Shown here: positions 42,948-52,905 of the stretch, one piece after another
Layout: every line of letters begins with the position of its first letter
Numbering within the stretch: the first letter of the stretch is position 1
Assembly: GCA_013002205.1 (NCBI GenBank)
Contig: JABDKN010000299.1
Span: 1-55,147 of the forward strand
Origin: Granulosicoccus sp.
GTDB taxonomy: Bacteria; Pseudomonadota; Gammaproteobacteria; Granulosicoccales; Granulosicoccaceae
Length of the DNA: 55,147 bases
Direction: 5' to 3'
Made by a program: the position numbers and the translations under genes
Notes under the pieces: generated by a model
Told to the model about the DNA's origin: nothing
Seen by the model: the letters and a program-made list of their open reading frames with translations, nothing else
The model's database searches: none

Positions 42948-43943
42948 ATGACGATTTCACGCTTGGGTGTCTTTGCCGGGATGCTCCTGGCTGCATCCGC
43001 AGCTACAGCCGCTGACATTACGCCCGCCGTCGTGTTTGACATGGGCGGCAAGTTTGACAAGTCGTTCAACCAGGGCGTCTATGACGGCGTCGAGCGCTTC
43101 AAGGCGGAATCTGGAATCGAGTACCGTGAGTTCGAAGTTACCAACGAGACACAGCGTGAACAGGCTATCCGCCGCATGGCACAGCGTGGCGCCAATCCGA
43201 TCCTGGGCGTCGGCTTTGCCCAGGCTGGCCCGATGGAAACAGTGGCCAGGGAGTTTCCCGATACCAAGTTCACTTTGATAGACGGCGTGGTGGATCTGCC
43301 TAACGTCCAGTCGGTGGTGTTCAAGGAGCAGGAAGGTTCCTTCCTGGTCGGTCTGCTGGCTGCAATGGCCTCCGAAAACGGGATGGTCGGTTTCGTGGGT
43401 GGCATGGATATTCCGCTCATTCGCCGTTTCGCCTGCGGGTATGAGCAGGGTGCCAAATATGCCGATCCGTCGGTGGACGTCATTCAGAACATGACCGGCA
43501 CGACGCCTTCCGCCTGGAACGACCCGGGTCGCGGCAGTGAGCTGGCCAAAGGCCAGTTCGATCGTGGCGTGGATGTGATCTATGCGGCTGCCGGTGGGAC
43601 CGGTGTGGGTGTCTACCAGGCAGCGAAGGATGGTGGCAAACTGGCGATCGGCGTCGATTCCAACCAGAACTACCTGCATCCGGGCACCATGCTGACGTCC
43701 ATGCTGAAACGTGTGGACGTCGCCGCTTATAATGCCTTCGCCGAAGCGCAGAACGGTACCTGGTCGGCGGGAATCAAGGTATTGGGCCTGAGCGACGACG
43801 GGGTAGGCTGGGCACTGGACGAGAACAATGAATCGCTGATCACCGAGGACATGAAAGCGGCTGTGGAAGCGGCTTCAGCGAAGATCGTCGCCGGTGAAAT
43901 CACTGTTCATGACTACATGAGCGACAATAGCTGTACCTATTGA
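42948..43943 (+). CDS. BMP-family (nucleoside-type) ABC binding protein
   Basis: This 331-residue periplasmic protein of the Bmp/PnrA family binds purine or other nucleosides in characterised members. Residues 1-22 are a signal peptide ending ATA. The mature N terminus has VVFDMGGKFDKSFNQGVYDG, the hallmark of the family. DCs for ligand contacts (Asp in FDMGG, Asn in SFNQG, Asp in GVDSNQN) are in place. It is the first gene of a four-gene importer (ATPase and two permeases follow). No lipobox Cys is present, so it is a soluble periplasmic form. Nucleoside salvage genes lie at 34872-36787. Confidence 0.93.
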   Translation: MTISRLGVFAGMLLAASAATAADITPAVVFDMGGKFDKSFNQGVYDGVERFKAESGIEYREFEVTNETQREQAIRRMAQRGANPILGVGFAQAGPMETVAREFPDTKFTLIDGVVDLPNVQSVVFKEQEGSFLVGLLAAMASENGMVGFVGGMDIPLIRRFACGYEQGAKYADPSVDVIQNMTGTTPSAWNDPGRGSELAKGQFDRGVDVIYAAAGGTGVGVYQAAKDGGKLAIGVDSNQNYLHPGTMLTSMLKRVDVAAYNAFAEAQNGTWSAGIKVLGLSDDGVGWALDENNESLITEDMKAAVEAASAKIVAGEITVHDYMSDNSCTY

Positions 43944-44003
43944 TTCCACTTCCTGCTGGTCGGGCACAGTGAGCTGCATGACTGGCTTCGGGCCAGCTCG
44001 TCG

Positions 44004-45647
44004 ATGATCGAGGATCTCGACGGTACGGGCGGTGCTGATGGACCACCGCCCGCTGCCGTTTCACCCTCTACCCGGTCATCGCCTGGCGGGCTGTCCGGCA
44101 ATTACGCCATTGAACTGCAGGGAATCTCCAAGCGATTCGGTGCAGTGCTTGCCAACAGGGATATCGACCTGCGGGTAGAGCGCGGTACCATCCACGGCAT
44201 TGTCGGGGAAAATGGTGCCGGCAAATCCACACTCATGAGCATTCTGTACGGCTTCTACCAGGCTGATAGTGGAAAAGTGCTCATCAATGGCAGTCCCGTG
44301 TCCATACACAATTCACGCGATGCCATTGCCTCTGGTATCGGCATGGTGCACCAGCATTTCATGCTGGTCGAGACGTTCAGCGTGCTCGAGAACGTCATGC
44401 TGGGTGCTGAAGAGCACGCGCTGCTGTCCCGCAGTGCCGCCGATGCGCGCACCGAGTTACAGCGACTGGCGGACCAATATCAACTGTCGGTGCATGTGGA
44501 CACACTCGTGTCCGAGCTTCCGGTCGGGGAGCAGCAGCGCACCGAAATTCTCAAGGCACTCTACAGGCACGCCGAGATTCTCATTCTTGACGAGCCCACA
44601 GGTGTACTGACCCCACAGGAAGCGGATCAGCTTTTCCGTGTCCTCAGGGCGCTCAAGGCGCGTGGCGTGACGATCATTCTGATTACCCACAAGCTGCGTG
44701 AGATCATGGACATCACCGATACGGTCTCGGTGTTGCGCATGGGTGAGATGGTTGCGCACCTGAATACCAGCGAAACCAGTATGAGCGAGCTGGCCGAGTT
44801 GATGGTGGGTCGCAAGCTGGAATCGAAAAGCTACCATCGGGAGGTGCCATTGCCGGCCGACACCGAAGTCGGCATCGAGGTCGTCGACCTGGGAGTGATC
44901 GACAGTCGTGGCAAGTCCAGGCTGCAGAATCTGTCCTTTACCGTCAAGCGTGGCGAGATACTGGGAGTGGCGGGGGTGGCCGGAAACGGGCAGAGCAAAC
45001 TGCTGGAAGTGCTTGCCGGCATCACGCCGCCTACAAGTGGCTATTTCGTCATCAACGGACACCGGATCTCTGCTGATAAACCGGGCAATCCGTCGCTGAT
45101 GCGACAGTACAAGGTTCATCACGTGCCTGAAGATCGACTCAAGCTGGGTCTGGTGAAAGCGTTCACGGCGGCCGAGAGTTCAGTGCTGGGTTACCAGCGT
45201 GCTGCGCAATTCAACTGGCGCGGCTTGTTGCAGCTGGACTTCATACGTAACGCCTGTCGGCGGCTCATGGATGCATTTGATGTGCGACCAGTAGATCCCA
45301 GGCTCAAATCGGCCTCATTCTCCGGTGGCAACCAGCAGAAGCTGATACTTGCTCGTGAACTGGAAAAAGCACCGGATGTGCTGCTGGTGGGGCAACCCAC
45401 CCGGGGTGTGGATATCGGCGCCATCGAACTCATTCACGACAAGATCATCGACATGCGCGATGCTGGATGTGCCGTGCTGCTGGTCTCGGTCGAACTGGAT
45501 GAAATAATGTCCTTGGCGGATCGCATCATCGTCATGTTCGAAGGCAGGATCGTGGCCGAAGTCAGTGGACGCGAAGCCGACAAGACACAGCTGGGCCTGA
45601 TGATGGCGAATGCTCATCAGACTGCGGCCGGGGATGCAGCTGCATGA
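44004..45647 (+). CDS. ABC importer ATPase with two NBDs (nucleoside-type, NupO-like)
   Basis: This 547-residue protein has two ATP-binding domains in one chain, as in simple-sugar and nucleoside importers. Domain 1 has Walker A GENGAGKST (about 70-78) and Walker B ILDEPTGVLTP, with a relaxed signature LPVGEQQR. Domain 2 has a degenerate Walker A GVAGNGQSKL, a full signature FSGGNQQKLILAREL and Walker B-type LLVGQPTRGVD. This pattern is standard for the family, where only one site may be catalytic. A 30-residue Pro/Ser-rich N-terminal extension is unusual. It overlaps the permease gene by 4 bp. Confidence 0.93.
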   Translation: MIEDLDGTGGADGPPPAAVSPSTRSSPGGLSGNYAIELQGISKRFGAVLANRDIDLRVERGTIHGIVGENGAGKSTLMSILYGFYQADSGKVLINGSPVSIHNSRDAIASGIGMVHQHFMLVETFSVLENVMLGAEEHALLSRSAADARTELQRLADQYQLSVHVDTLVSELPVGEQQRTEILKALYRHAEILILDEPTGVLTPQEADQLFRVLRALKARGVTIILITHKLREIMDITDTVSVLRMGEMVAHLNTSETSMSELAELMVGRKLESKSYHREVPLPADTEVGIEVVDLGVIDSRGKSRLQNLSFTVKRGEILGVAGVAGNGQSKLLEVLAGITPPTSGYFVINGHRISADKPGNPSLMRQYKVHHVPEDRLKLGLVKAFTAAESSVLGYQRAAQFNWRGLLQLDFIRNACRRLMDAFDVRPVDPRLKSASFSGGNQQKLILARELEKAPDVLLVGQPTRGVDIGAIELIHDKIIDMRDAGCAVLLVSVELDEIMSLADRIIVMFEGRIVAEVSGREADKTQLGLMMANAHQTAAGDAAA

Positions 45648-46771
45648 GTCTCAACACCAGCAGCATCCCGTTGCCCGGGTGGATCGAAATCGGGGTCATA
45701 CCTGTACTTAACATCCTGATGGCGCTGTTTTTCGCAGGACTGATCATGCTGGCGATCGGGGTGAATCCGCTGCAGGCAGTTGGCATCATGATCAATGGCG
45801 CCTTCGGCTACGATGAGGCAGTTGGTTATACCCTGTATTACACCACTAACTTCATCTTTACCGGCCTGGCGGTAGCGGTTGCCTTCCACGCCAGTCTGTT
45901 CAACATCGGTGGGGAGGGTCAGGCCTATATCGGAGGACTGGGAGTTGGCCTGGTGTTCCTGCTACTGGATGACTTTCTTCCAGCCGTACTGCTGATACCG
46001 ATAGGAATCATGGCCGCCGGACTCTTCGGTGCAGCCTGGGCATTCATTCCGGCGTGGCTGCAGGCCTACCGTGGCAGCCATATCGTCATTACCACCATCA
46101 TGTTCAATTTCATTGCAGCTGCAATCATGGTGTACCTGCTGGTCAATGTGCTGATCAAACCGGGCCAGATGTCACCCGAGTCACGCCTGTTCGACGAGTC
46201 GGCGTGGCTGCCGTTCATGCATGAATTCCTGGGCTGGTTCGGCGTCGAGATTACCCGGACTCCACTCAATCTTTCATTGTTCTTTGCGCTGACGTGTTGC
46301 CTGTTTGTCTGGATCTATATCTGGCGCACACGATGGGGCTACGAACTGCGTACCGCTGGTCACAGTGAAGACGCTGCGAGGTATGCCGGTATCAGGCCAC
46401 GGACCGTGATTGTCAGTGCCATGTGCCTGTCGGGTGCGCTGGCAGGTTTCGTCGCTGTCAATGAGATCATGGGTGTGCATCATCGACTGCTGCTCAACTT
46501 CACCGCCGGCTATGGCTTCACCGGCATCGCCGTTTCACTGATGGGGCGCAATCACCCGGTGGGCATCATCATGGCCAGCCTGCTGTTCGGCGTGCTGTAC
46601 CAGGGCGGCGCAGAGCTGGCCTTCGAGATTCCAAAAATCACGCGGGAGATGGTCGTGGCCATCCAGGGCCTCATCATCCTGTTTTCCGGCGCCCTGGCAC
46701 TGATGCTGCGGCCCTGGGTAGTCAGGCTGTACCTGAGATTCAAATCCGTCGAAGACGTGGTGCCCGCCTGA
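45644..46771 (+). CDS. ABC importer permease, BMP/nucleoside type (NupP-like)
   Basis: This 375-residue inner-membrane permease of the branched BPD_transp_2 family has about 9-10 hydrophobic helices. The conserved FNIGGEGQAYIGGLG segment lies at about residues 85-99, and SGALAGFVAVNEIMGVH lies near 265-281. It is the larger of two paired permeases forming the channel. It overlaps the ATPase gene by 4 bp and the next permease gene by 1 bp (TGATG), so all are translationally coupled. Confidence 0.93.
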   Translation: MSLNTSSIPLPGWIEIGVIPVLNILMALFFAGLIMLAIGVNPLQAVGIMINGAFGYDEAVGYTLYYTTNFIFTGLAVAVAFHASLFNIGGEGQAYIGGLGVGLVFLLLDDFLPAVLLIPIGIMAAGLFGAAWAFIPAWLQAYRGSHIVITTIMFNFIAAAIMVYLLVNVLIKPGQMSPESRLFDESAWLPFMHEFLGWFGVEITRTPLNLSLFFALTCCLFVWIYIWRTRWGYELRTAGHSEDAARYAGIRPRTVIVSAMCLSGALAGFVAVNEIMGVHHRLLLNFTAGYGFTGIAVSLMGRNHPVGIIMASLLFGVLYQGGAELAFEIPKITREMVVAIQGLIILFSGALALMLRPWVVRLYLRFKSVEDVVPA

Positions 46772-47742
46772 TGGATGCCTTTTCCGGTTTCTTTGCGATA
46801 CTCGATGCCACGCTGCGAGTGTCCACTCCGCTGATTCTGGCTGCCATGGCGGGCCTGTTTTCCGAACGCTCCGGCATCGTGGATATCAGTCTGGAAGGCA
46901 AGATGCTGGCCTCGGCATTTGCGGCCGCAGCCGTTGCGGCAGTCACCGGCAGCGCCTGGCTGGCGCTGGCCATCGGCATTCTGGTGGGTGTTGCCCTGGC
47001 ATTGGTACATGGTTTTGCCTGCATCACCCATCGTGGTAACCAGGTCGTCAGCGGCCTGGCCATCAACATACTGGCCTCCGGGCTGACGGTCGTACTGGGG
47101 ATAGCCTGGTTCTCCCAGGGTGGGCAGACACCATCACTGGGCAGCGATGCGCGGTTCATGCCGCTGAGTCTGCCACTGACAGACGCAGCACGTGAGATCC
47201 CGGTCATCGGTCAGTTCTACGGCGATGTCATCAGCGGGCATAACCTGTTGGTCTATGTCTCGTGGCTGGTGGTTTTCGGCACATGGTGGGTGGTCTACCG
47301 GACCCGATTCGGATTACGCTTGCGTGCGGTGGGCGAAAACCCGCTGGCTGTCGACACCGCCGGTCTGTCCGTGAGTGGCCTGCGTTATTCGGCGGTTGCC
47401 ATCTGCGGTGCCCTGTCCGGTATTGCCGGCACCTACCTGTCCACAGCCCAGAACGCCGCCTTTGTCCGCGAGATGACGGCGGGGCAGGGTTATATCGCCC
47501 TTGCCGCCCTGATCTTCGGCAAATGGCGCCCTCTGCCTGCCATGTCCGCCTGTCTGATGTTCGGTTTTCTCGATGCCGTTGCAATACGTTTGCAGGGTGT
47601 CGTGCTGCCCGTGATCGGCGAAGTGCCCGTCCAGGCCATCCAGGCGTTGCCCTACGTGCTTACCGTGGTCCTGCTGGCAGGCTTCATTGGCAGAGCCACC
47701 GCCCCCAAAGCCGTAGGCACCCCTTTCCTCAAAGAGCGCTAG
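46771..47742 (+). CDS. ABC importer permease, BMP/nucleoside type (NupQ-like)
   Basis: This 323-residue second permease has about 8-9 helices. GLFSERSGIVDISLEGKMLASAFAAAAV near residues 28-55 is the conserved family segment, and LSGIAGTYLSTAQNAAFVREMTAGQGYIALAALIFGKW near 213-250 is the loop that contacts the ATPase. It closes the importer operon. Its stop codon lies inside the first of three GCGCTAGCG repeats at the left edge of the inverted-repeat-bounded segment. Confidence 0.93.
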   Translation: MDAFSGFFAILDATLRVSTPLILAAMAGLFSERSGIVDISLEGKMLASAFAAAAVAAVTGSAWLALAIGILVGVALALVHGFACITHRGNQVVSGLAINILASGLTVVLGIAWFSQGGQTPSLGSDARFMPLSLPLTDAAREIPVIGQFYGDVISGHNLLVYVSWLVVFGTWWVVYRTRFGLRLRAVGENPLAVDTAGLSVSGLRYSAVAICGALSGIAGTYLSTAQNAAFVREMTAGQGYIALAALIFGKWRPLPAMSACLMFGFLDAVAIRLQGVVLPVIGEVPVQAIQALPYVLTVVLLAGFIGRATAPKAVGTPFLKER

Positions 47743-47760
47743 CGCTAGCGGGCGCTAGCG
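47736..47760. repeat. Three palindromic GCGCTAGCG units
   Basis: GCGCTAGCG occurs at 47736-47744, 47742-47750 (overlapping the first by three bases) and 47752-47760. The core CGCTAGCG is self-complementary. The first copy contains the TAG stop of the permease gene. The array directly abuts the left inverted repeat of the segment at 47759-48072, so it may be part of that element's end or a target-site feature. Confidence 0.8.
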
Positions 47761-48072
47761 GGTCGGACCATCATAAGCTACTGTTTCCTTGTTAGATAAC
47801 CAGGAAATTAGCGACCAAATGACGCTTAAACCGCTGGAAATATCCGGTAAATGGCCCCTTTAATCGTCGCTTGTCGATTGCATGTCGGCACTTAGGCCAT
47901 TGATCATCGAGGACACTTGGAATCAACTCAAGCCTTCGAATCCCTGATTCAACGGCAAGACGTGTGCTAATCGAGGCTTTTTTCGGACATAAAGGACCGT
48001 TTAATCTTTGAGAAACCCTGGAAAAAGCTGTATCTCTCAAAGGAATCAATAACTAATGGAGGTCCGACCCCG
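47759..48072. mobile_element. MITE-like 314-bp segment bounded by imperfect inverted repeats
   Basis: GTCGGACC at 47762-47769 reappears inverted as GGTCCGAC at 48061-48068. Extending inward, 47762-47788 and the reverse complement of 48042-48068 match at 21 of 27 positions, with a C+G3/C+G4 run outside each. The interior is markedly more AT-rich than its neighbours: by my count 168 of 300 bases in 47761-48060 are A or T, about 44% GC. An 85-codon minus-strand frame (47792-48049) spans most of it but matches no family I know. This looks like a small non-autonomous transposable element or degenerate palindromic element, inserted between the importer operon and argG. No target-site duplication is evident. 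Confidence 0.6.
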
Positions 48073-48087
48073 TGCGATGTTTGTTAG

Positions 48088-49458
<1,371 letters not shown>

Positions 49459-49488
49459 GCGAACCCGGTTTCGCTGCACGTCGCAGGT

Positions 49489-50631
49489 ATGAGTACCGAG
49501 ATGCCATCTACTGGTGATGACATAACGCAGATACCTCAGCAACCTGGACGTACGGTAGGAGATTACCGCGCGTTGCTGTTATCGGATACGCCACTGCTGG
49601 ATGTGCGAGCGCCTGTCGAATTCGACAAGGGTGCATTTCCCACATCGATCAATCTGCCTCTGATGAACGATGAAGAGCGGCATCAGGTTGGCATCCGCTA
49701 CCGGCAGTCCGGCCAGCAAAGCGCGATTGCACTGGGTGCCGTACTGGTGTCAACGGAATTGCGTGCGCAGCGAGTGGCTGCCTGGGCACAGTTTGCCGCG
49801 CAGAATCCTCATGGCGCACTTTACTGCTTTCGCGGTGGCTTGCGTTCACGAATCGCCCAGCATTGGTTGACGGAGTCGGGCGTGGACCTGCCGATGATCG
49901 AGGGTGGATACAAGGCATTACGAACTTTCCTGATGAAGTCGCTGGCCTCACTGTGCCAGGCCATGAACCTGACCCTGATAGGTGGACGAACCGGTAATGG
50001 CAAAACCTTGCTGATCCGCCAGCTGGGCGATAGCGTGGATCTGGAAGCACTGGCCAGTCATCGAGGCTCCAGTTTCGGTAGCCTGGGTGTCGAACAGCCG
50101 CGTAATATCGATTTCGAAAACGCCGTGACGATAGAACTGATGAAGCTGGAGGACGCTGGGATTGCACATGTCTATCTGGAGGACGAAGCTCGACTGATCG
50201 GTCGTGTCTGCGTACCAGATACTTTACGCAATGCCATGCAGCGAGCGCCAATAGTGATCCTCGAATGCGATATGCAGCAACGTATCGTCAATTGTTTCGA
50301 CGACTATGTTCCGGATCTGCTTGGACGTTATCAGCATTTACATGGAGAGGAGGCAGGTTTCGTTGCCTATGCGGATCATCACCGCAACAGTCTTGCGCGC
50401 ATCCGGAAGCGCTTCGGCGGGGAAAATTATCACCGCGCAATGACCCTGCTCAATCGGGCACTCACATTGCACCGCGAGCATGGGGAGACCTGTGCCTATG
50501 CTGAATTCATCGAGTTGTTACTGCGCGATTATTATGACCCGATGTACGATTACCAGCTCAGGAGTAAATATCACCGTGTTACATTCACAGGACCGGCAGA
50601 CGAATTGATTGACTGGATAAAAAACCAGTGA
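49489..50631 (+). CDS. mnmH: tRNA 2-selenouridine synthase
   Basis: This 380-residue enzyme (SelU/MnmH) replaces sulfur with selenium in the wobble 2-thiouridine of certain tRNAs, using geranyl diphosphate and selenophosphate. The rhodanese domain at about residues 20-145 has the catalytic Cys113 in YCFRGGLRSR. The P-loop domain has GGRTGNGKT at 165-173. It overlaps selD by 4 bp (ATGA at 50628), tying it to the selenophosphate supplier. It starts 30 bp after argG on the same strand. Confidence 0.95.
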   Translation: MSTEMPSTGDDITQIPQQPGRTVGDYRALLLSDTPLLDVRAPVEFDKGAFPTSINLPLMNDEERHQVGIRYRQSGQQSAIALGAVLVSTELRAQRVAAWAQFAAQNPHGALYCFRGGLRSRIAQHWLTESGVDLPMIEGGYKALRTFLMKSLASLCQAMNLTLIGGRTGNGKTLLIRQLGDSVDLEALASHRGSSFGSLGVEQPRNIDFENAVTIELMKLEDAGIAHVYLEDEARLIGRVCVPDTLRNAMQRAPIVILECDMQQRIVNCFDDYVPDLLGRYQHLHGEEAGFVAYADHHRNSLARIRKRFGGENYHRAMTLLNRALTLHREHGETCAYAEFIELLLRDYYDPMYDYQLRSKYHRVTFTGPADELIDWIKNQ

Positions 50632-52874
50632 ATGCTGCGCCTATGGTCTGTGACGTCTGCCTGCTCGGAGGTGGTCATAGTCACGTGCTGATGATCCGAC
50701 GCTGGGCCATGCAGCCGCTGCCAGGCGTTCGCCTGACACTCGTGTCGAGTGCTGTGGCAACACCCTATTCGGGCATGTTGCCGGGTCTGATTGCCGGGCA
50801 CTATGACGTGGATGAAATGCATATCGATCTGCGCAGGCTGTGCACCTGGGCTGGCATACGATTCGTGGAGCAAACGGCCATCGCACTGGATCTGGCGACA
50901 CGCCAGGTCGAATTCGAACATCGGCCTGCGCTGGCGTTCGATGTCCTGTCGCTGGACACCGGCAGCACCCCTGACCTGTCCGTGGATGGCTCGAGCGAGC
51001 ATGTGACGCCAGTGAAACCGGTCAATGATTTTCACAACCGCTGGTTGCAGATCCTCGATCGGTTGAACCAACCGCACTCCGGACCGGTATCCGTCGGTGT
51101 CGTGGGTTCCGGTGCCGGTGGATTCGAGCTGGTGAGCGCCATCCGACACCGGTTGCCTGTAGAGCTGGCTACCGTTCACTGGTTCCTCAGGCAGGATGCG
51201 CCGCTGAGTGGCCGACCGGTGCGCGTAGGAACACTGGCGTTGGCGGCAGCGAAACGTGCCGGGATCAATGTCATCACTCGCTTCGATGTCAATCGGGTAG
51301 AAGCTGGCCGGCTGATCGCCACGGACGGTCGCGAATTCGAGCTGGACGAAATTCTCTGGTGTACCGCTGCTACAGGTCCGCCATGGCCGGAAGCAGCCGG
51401 CCTGGCCACGGACAGCCGCGGATTTGTCGCCAGCAATGCATACTTGCAGAGTATTTCCCACGACTTCGTTTTTGCTGTCGGGGATATTGGCACACAGTTG
51501 GAAACACCCAGCGCCAAGGCAGGTGTGTTCGCAGTTCGCCAAGCGCCCTATCTGTACGAGAACATCCGCCGTTATCTGCTTGGTGAACCCCTGAAACGCT
51601 ACCGGCCGCAAGCCGATTTTCTGAGTCTGATGGCCACCGGTGGCAAACGTGCCATTGCCAGTCGCGGTCCACTGGTCATCGAAGCGGACTGGGTCTGGCG
51701 CTGGAAAGATCGCATCGACCAGAACTTCATGCGCAAGTTTCGGGACCTGCCTTCCATGCGGCTGAACGCCAGTGTGCAACGCCTGCCGGATGCACTCAGG
51801 AGTCGCTTCCTGGACGGCGTGAGTGGTAGTGAATCGCCTGTTGGCAATATGCGCTGTCGTGGTTGTGGTGCAAAGGTCGGTGCGCCGGTTCTGGAGCGTG
51901 TTCTGGCCTCGCTCGACTCGCCCGGACTGGTCGAGGCATCGCTGCTCTATGCCCCTGCCGGCGATACTGCCGTGCTGGAGATGCAAAGTACCATGCTGGC
52001 ACAGTCGGTCGATCACATCGACGCCATCATCGACGATCCCTATCTACTGGGAAAGATTGCCGCACTTCATGCACTGAGCGATGTGGTGACCGTGGATGCC
52101 GATGTCCATTCCGCTCAGGTCATGGCTACGGTACCCGGCGGATCCGATGCGACCGTTGAACGCGAGCTCAGGCAGCTGATGACCGGTTTGTTGGAAGTAC
52201 TTGCCGAGGAGCGTTGTACGCTGGCAGGCGGGCATTCGGTGCAGGGGGATGAGCTGTCGATTGGCATCGTCGTCAACGCTGTACTGAACCAGCGCAGTGA
52301 GGCCGGTGCGGAAGGGTCGAAGAGGTTAAAAGGCGTCACTGCGGGTGATGTGCTGATAGTGACGAAGCCTCTGGGTATCGGCACACTGTTTGCCGGTCTT
52401 GCACAGCACGACGCCAGGGGTGAGGCCGTAAACGCCGCTCTGGCAGTGATGCTCACCAGCAACCGGAGGGCTGCGCAATTGCTACGCAGTTCGGGCGCAA
52501 GATTCATGACCGACGTGACCGGGTTCGGTTTGCTGGGGCACTTGCAGCGCCTGGCAGATGGACTGCAGACGGGTGCGAGGGTAAGGGTGGATCATGTGCC
52601 TCTGTTGTCCGGAGCACTGCACCTGGCCAGGCAGGGCGTGCGCAGTTCTTTGTGGCCCCAGAACCGCCAGGTGCTGACCGACATCGACATCGCTGCTTCT
52701 GTGTCCGCCGAGCAGCTTGCCCTCCTGTGCGATCCGCAAACCGGTGGTGGCTTGCTGGCCATCGTGCCTGAGCCGGCGCGGCAGGGTTGTCTCGATAGCC
52801 TGCATCTGGCCGGCTATGCCGATGCCTCGGTAATTGGTGAGATCGTCAGTGAATCCCGGTTGTCTCTTCATTGA
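50628..52874 (+). CDS. selD: Selenide, water dikinase fused to NADH-dehydrogenase-like domain
   Basis: This 748-residue fusion has a pyridine nucleotide-disulfide oxidoreductase domain at about residues 7-365 (FAD motif LLGGGHSHV at about 12-20, NAD motif GVVGSGAGGFELV at about 159-171) joined to SelD from about 405. The SelD active site is MRCRGCGAKVG with Cys413 and Lys416 in the places of E. coli Cys17 and Lys20. There is no in-frame TGA at that position, so this is a cysteine form. SelD makes selenophosphate from selenide and ATP. The oxidoreductase part may reduce a selenium precursor. It overlaps mnmH by 4 bp. I see no selA, selB or selC here, which fits use of selenium for tRNA modification. 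Confidence 0.95.
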   Translation: MNAAPMVCDVCLLGGGHSHVLMIRRWAMQPLPGVRLTLVSSAVATPYSGMLPGLIAGHYDVDEMHIDLRRLCTWAGIRFVEQTAIALDLATRQVEFEHRPALAFDVLSLDTGSTPDLSVDGSSEHVTPVKPVNDFHNRWLQILDRLNQPHSGPVSVGVVGSGAGGFELVSAIRHRLPVELATVHWFLRQDAPLSGRPVRVGTLALAAAKRAGINVITRFDVNRVEAGRLIATDGREFELDEILWCTAATGPPWPEAAGLATDSRGFVASNAYLQSISHDFVFAVGDIGTQLETPSAKAGVFAVRQAPYLYENIRRYLLGEPLKRYRPQADFLSLMATGGKRAIASRGPLVIEADWVWRWKDRIDQNFMRKFRDLPSMRLNASVQRLPDALRSRFLDGVSGSESPVGNMRCRGCGAKVGAPVLERVLASLDSPGLVEASLLYAPAGDTAVLEMQSTMLAQSVDHIDAIIDDPYLLGKIAALHALSDVVTVDADVHSAQVMATVPGGSDATVERELRQLMTGLLEVLAEERCTLAGGHSVQGDELSIGIVVNAVLNQRSEAGAEGSKRLKGVTAGDVLIVTKPLGIGTLFAGLAQHDARGEAVNAALAVMLTSNRRAAQLLRSSGARFMTDVTGFGLLGHLQRLADGLQTGARVRVDHVPLLSGALHLARQGVRSSLWPQNRQVLTDIDIAASVSAEQLALLCDPQTGGGLLAIVPEPARQGCLDSLHLAGYADASVIGEIVSESRLSLH

Positions 52875-52905
52875 TCGCACTTCACACGACCCGGATACCG
52901 TCATC

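Noticed and set aside
47792-48049. 85-codon minus-strand frame inside the inverted-repeat segment
   Set aside because: It nearly fills the element, but I find no transposase motif (no HUH, DDE or RAYT-like residues), no ribosome site and no family resemblance. I treat the element as non-coding.
50571-52016. 481-codon open frame on the minus strand
   Set aside because: It is fully antisense to mnmH 3' end and selD, whose protein matches known families along its length. The antisense product is His/Gln/Arg-rich with no domain, as expected of a GC-rich shadow frame.
50628-52874. Selenocysteine (in-frame TGA) in SelD
   Set aside because: The catalytic position is a Cys codon in RGCGAK, and the frame has no internal TGA.
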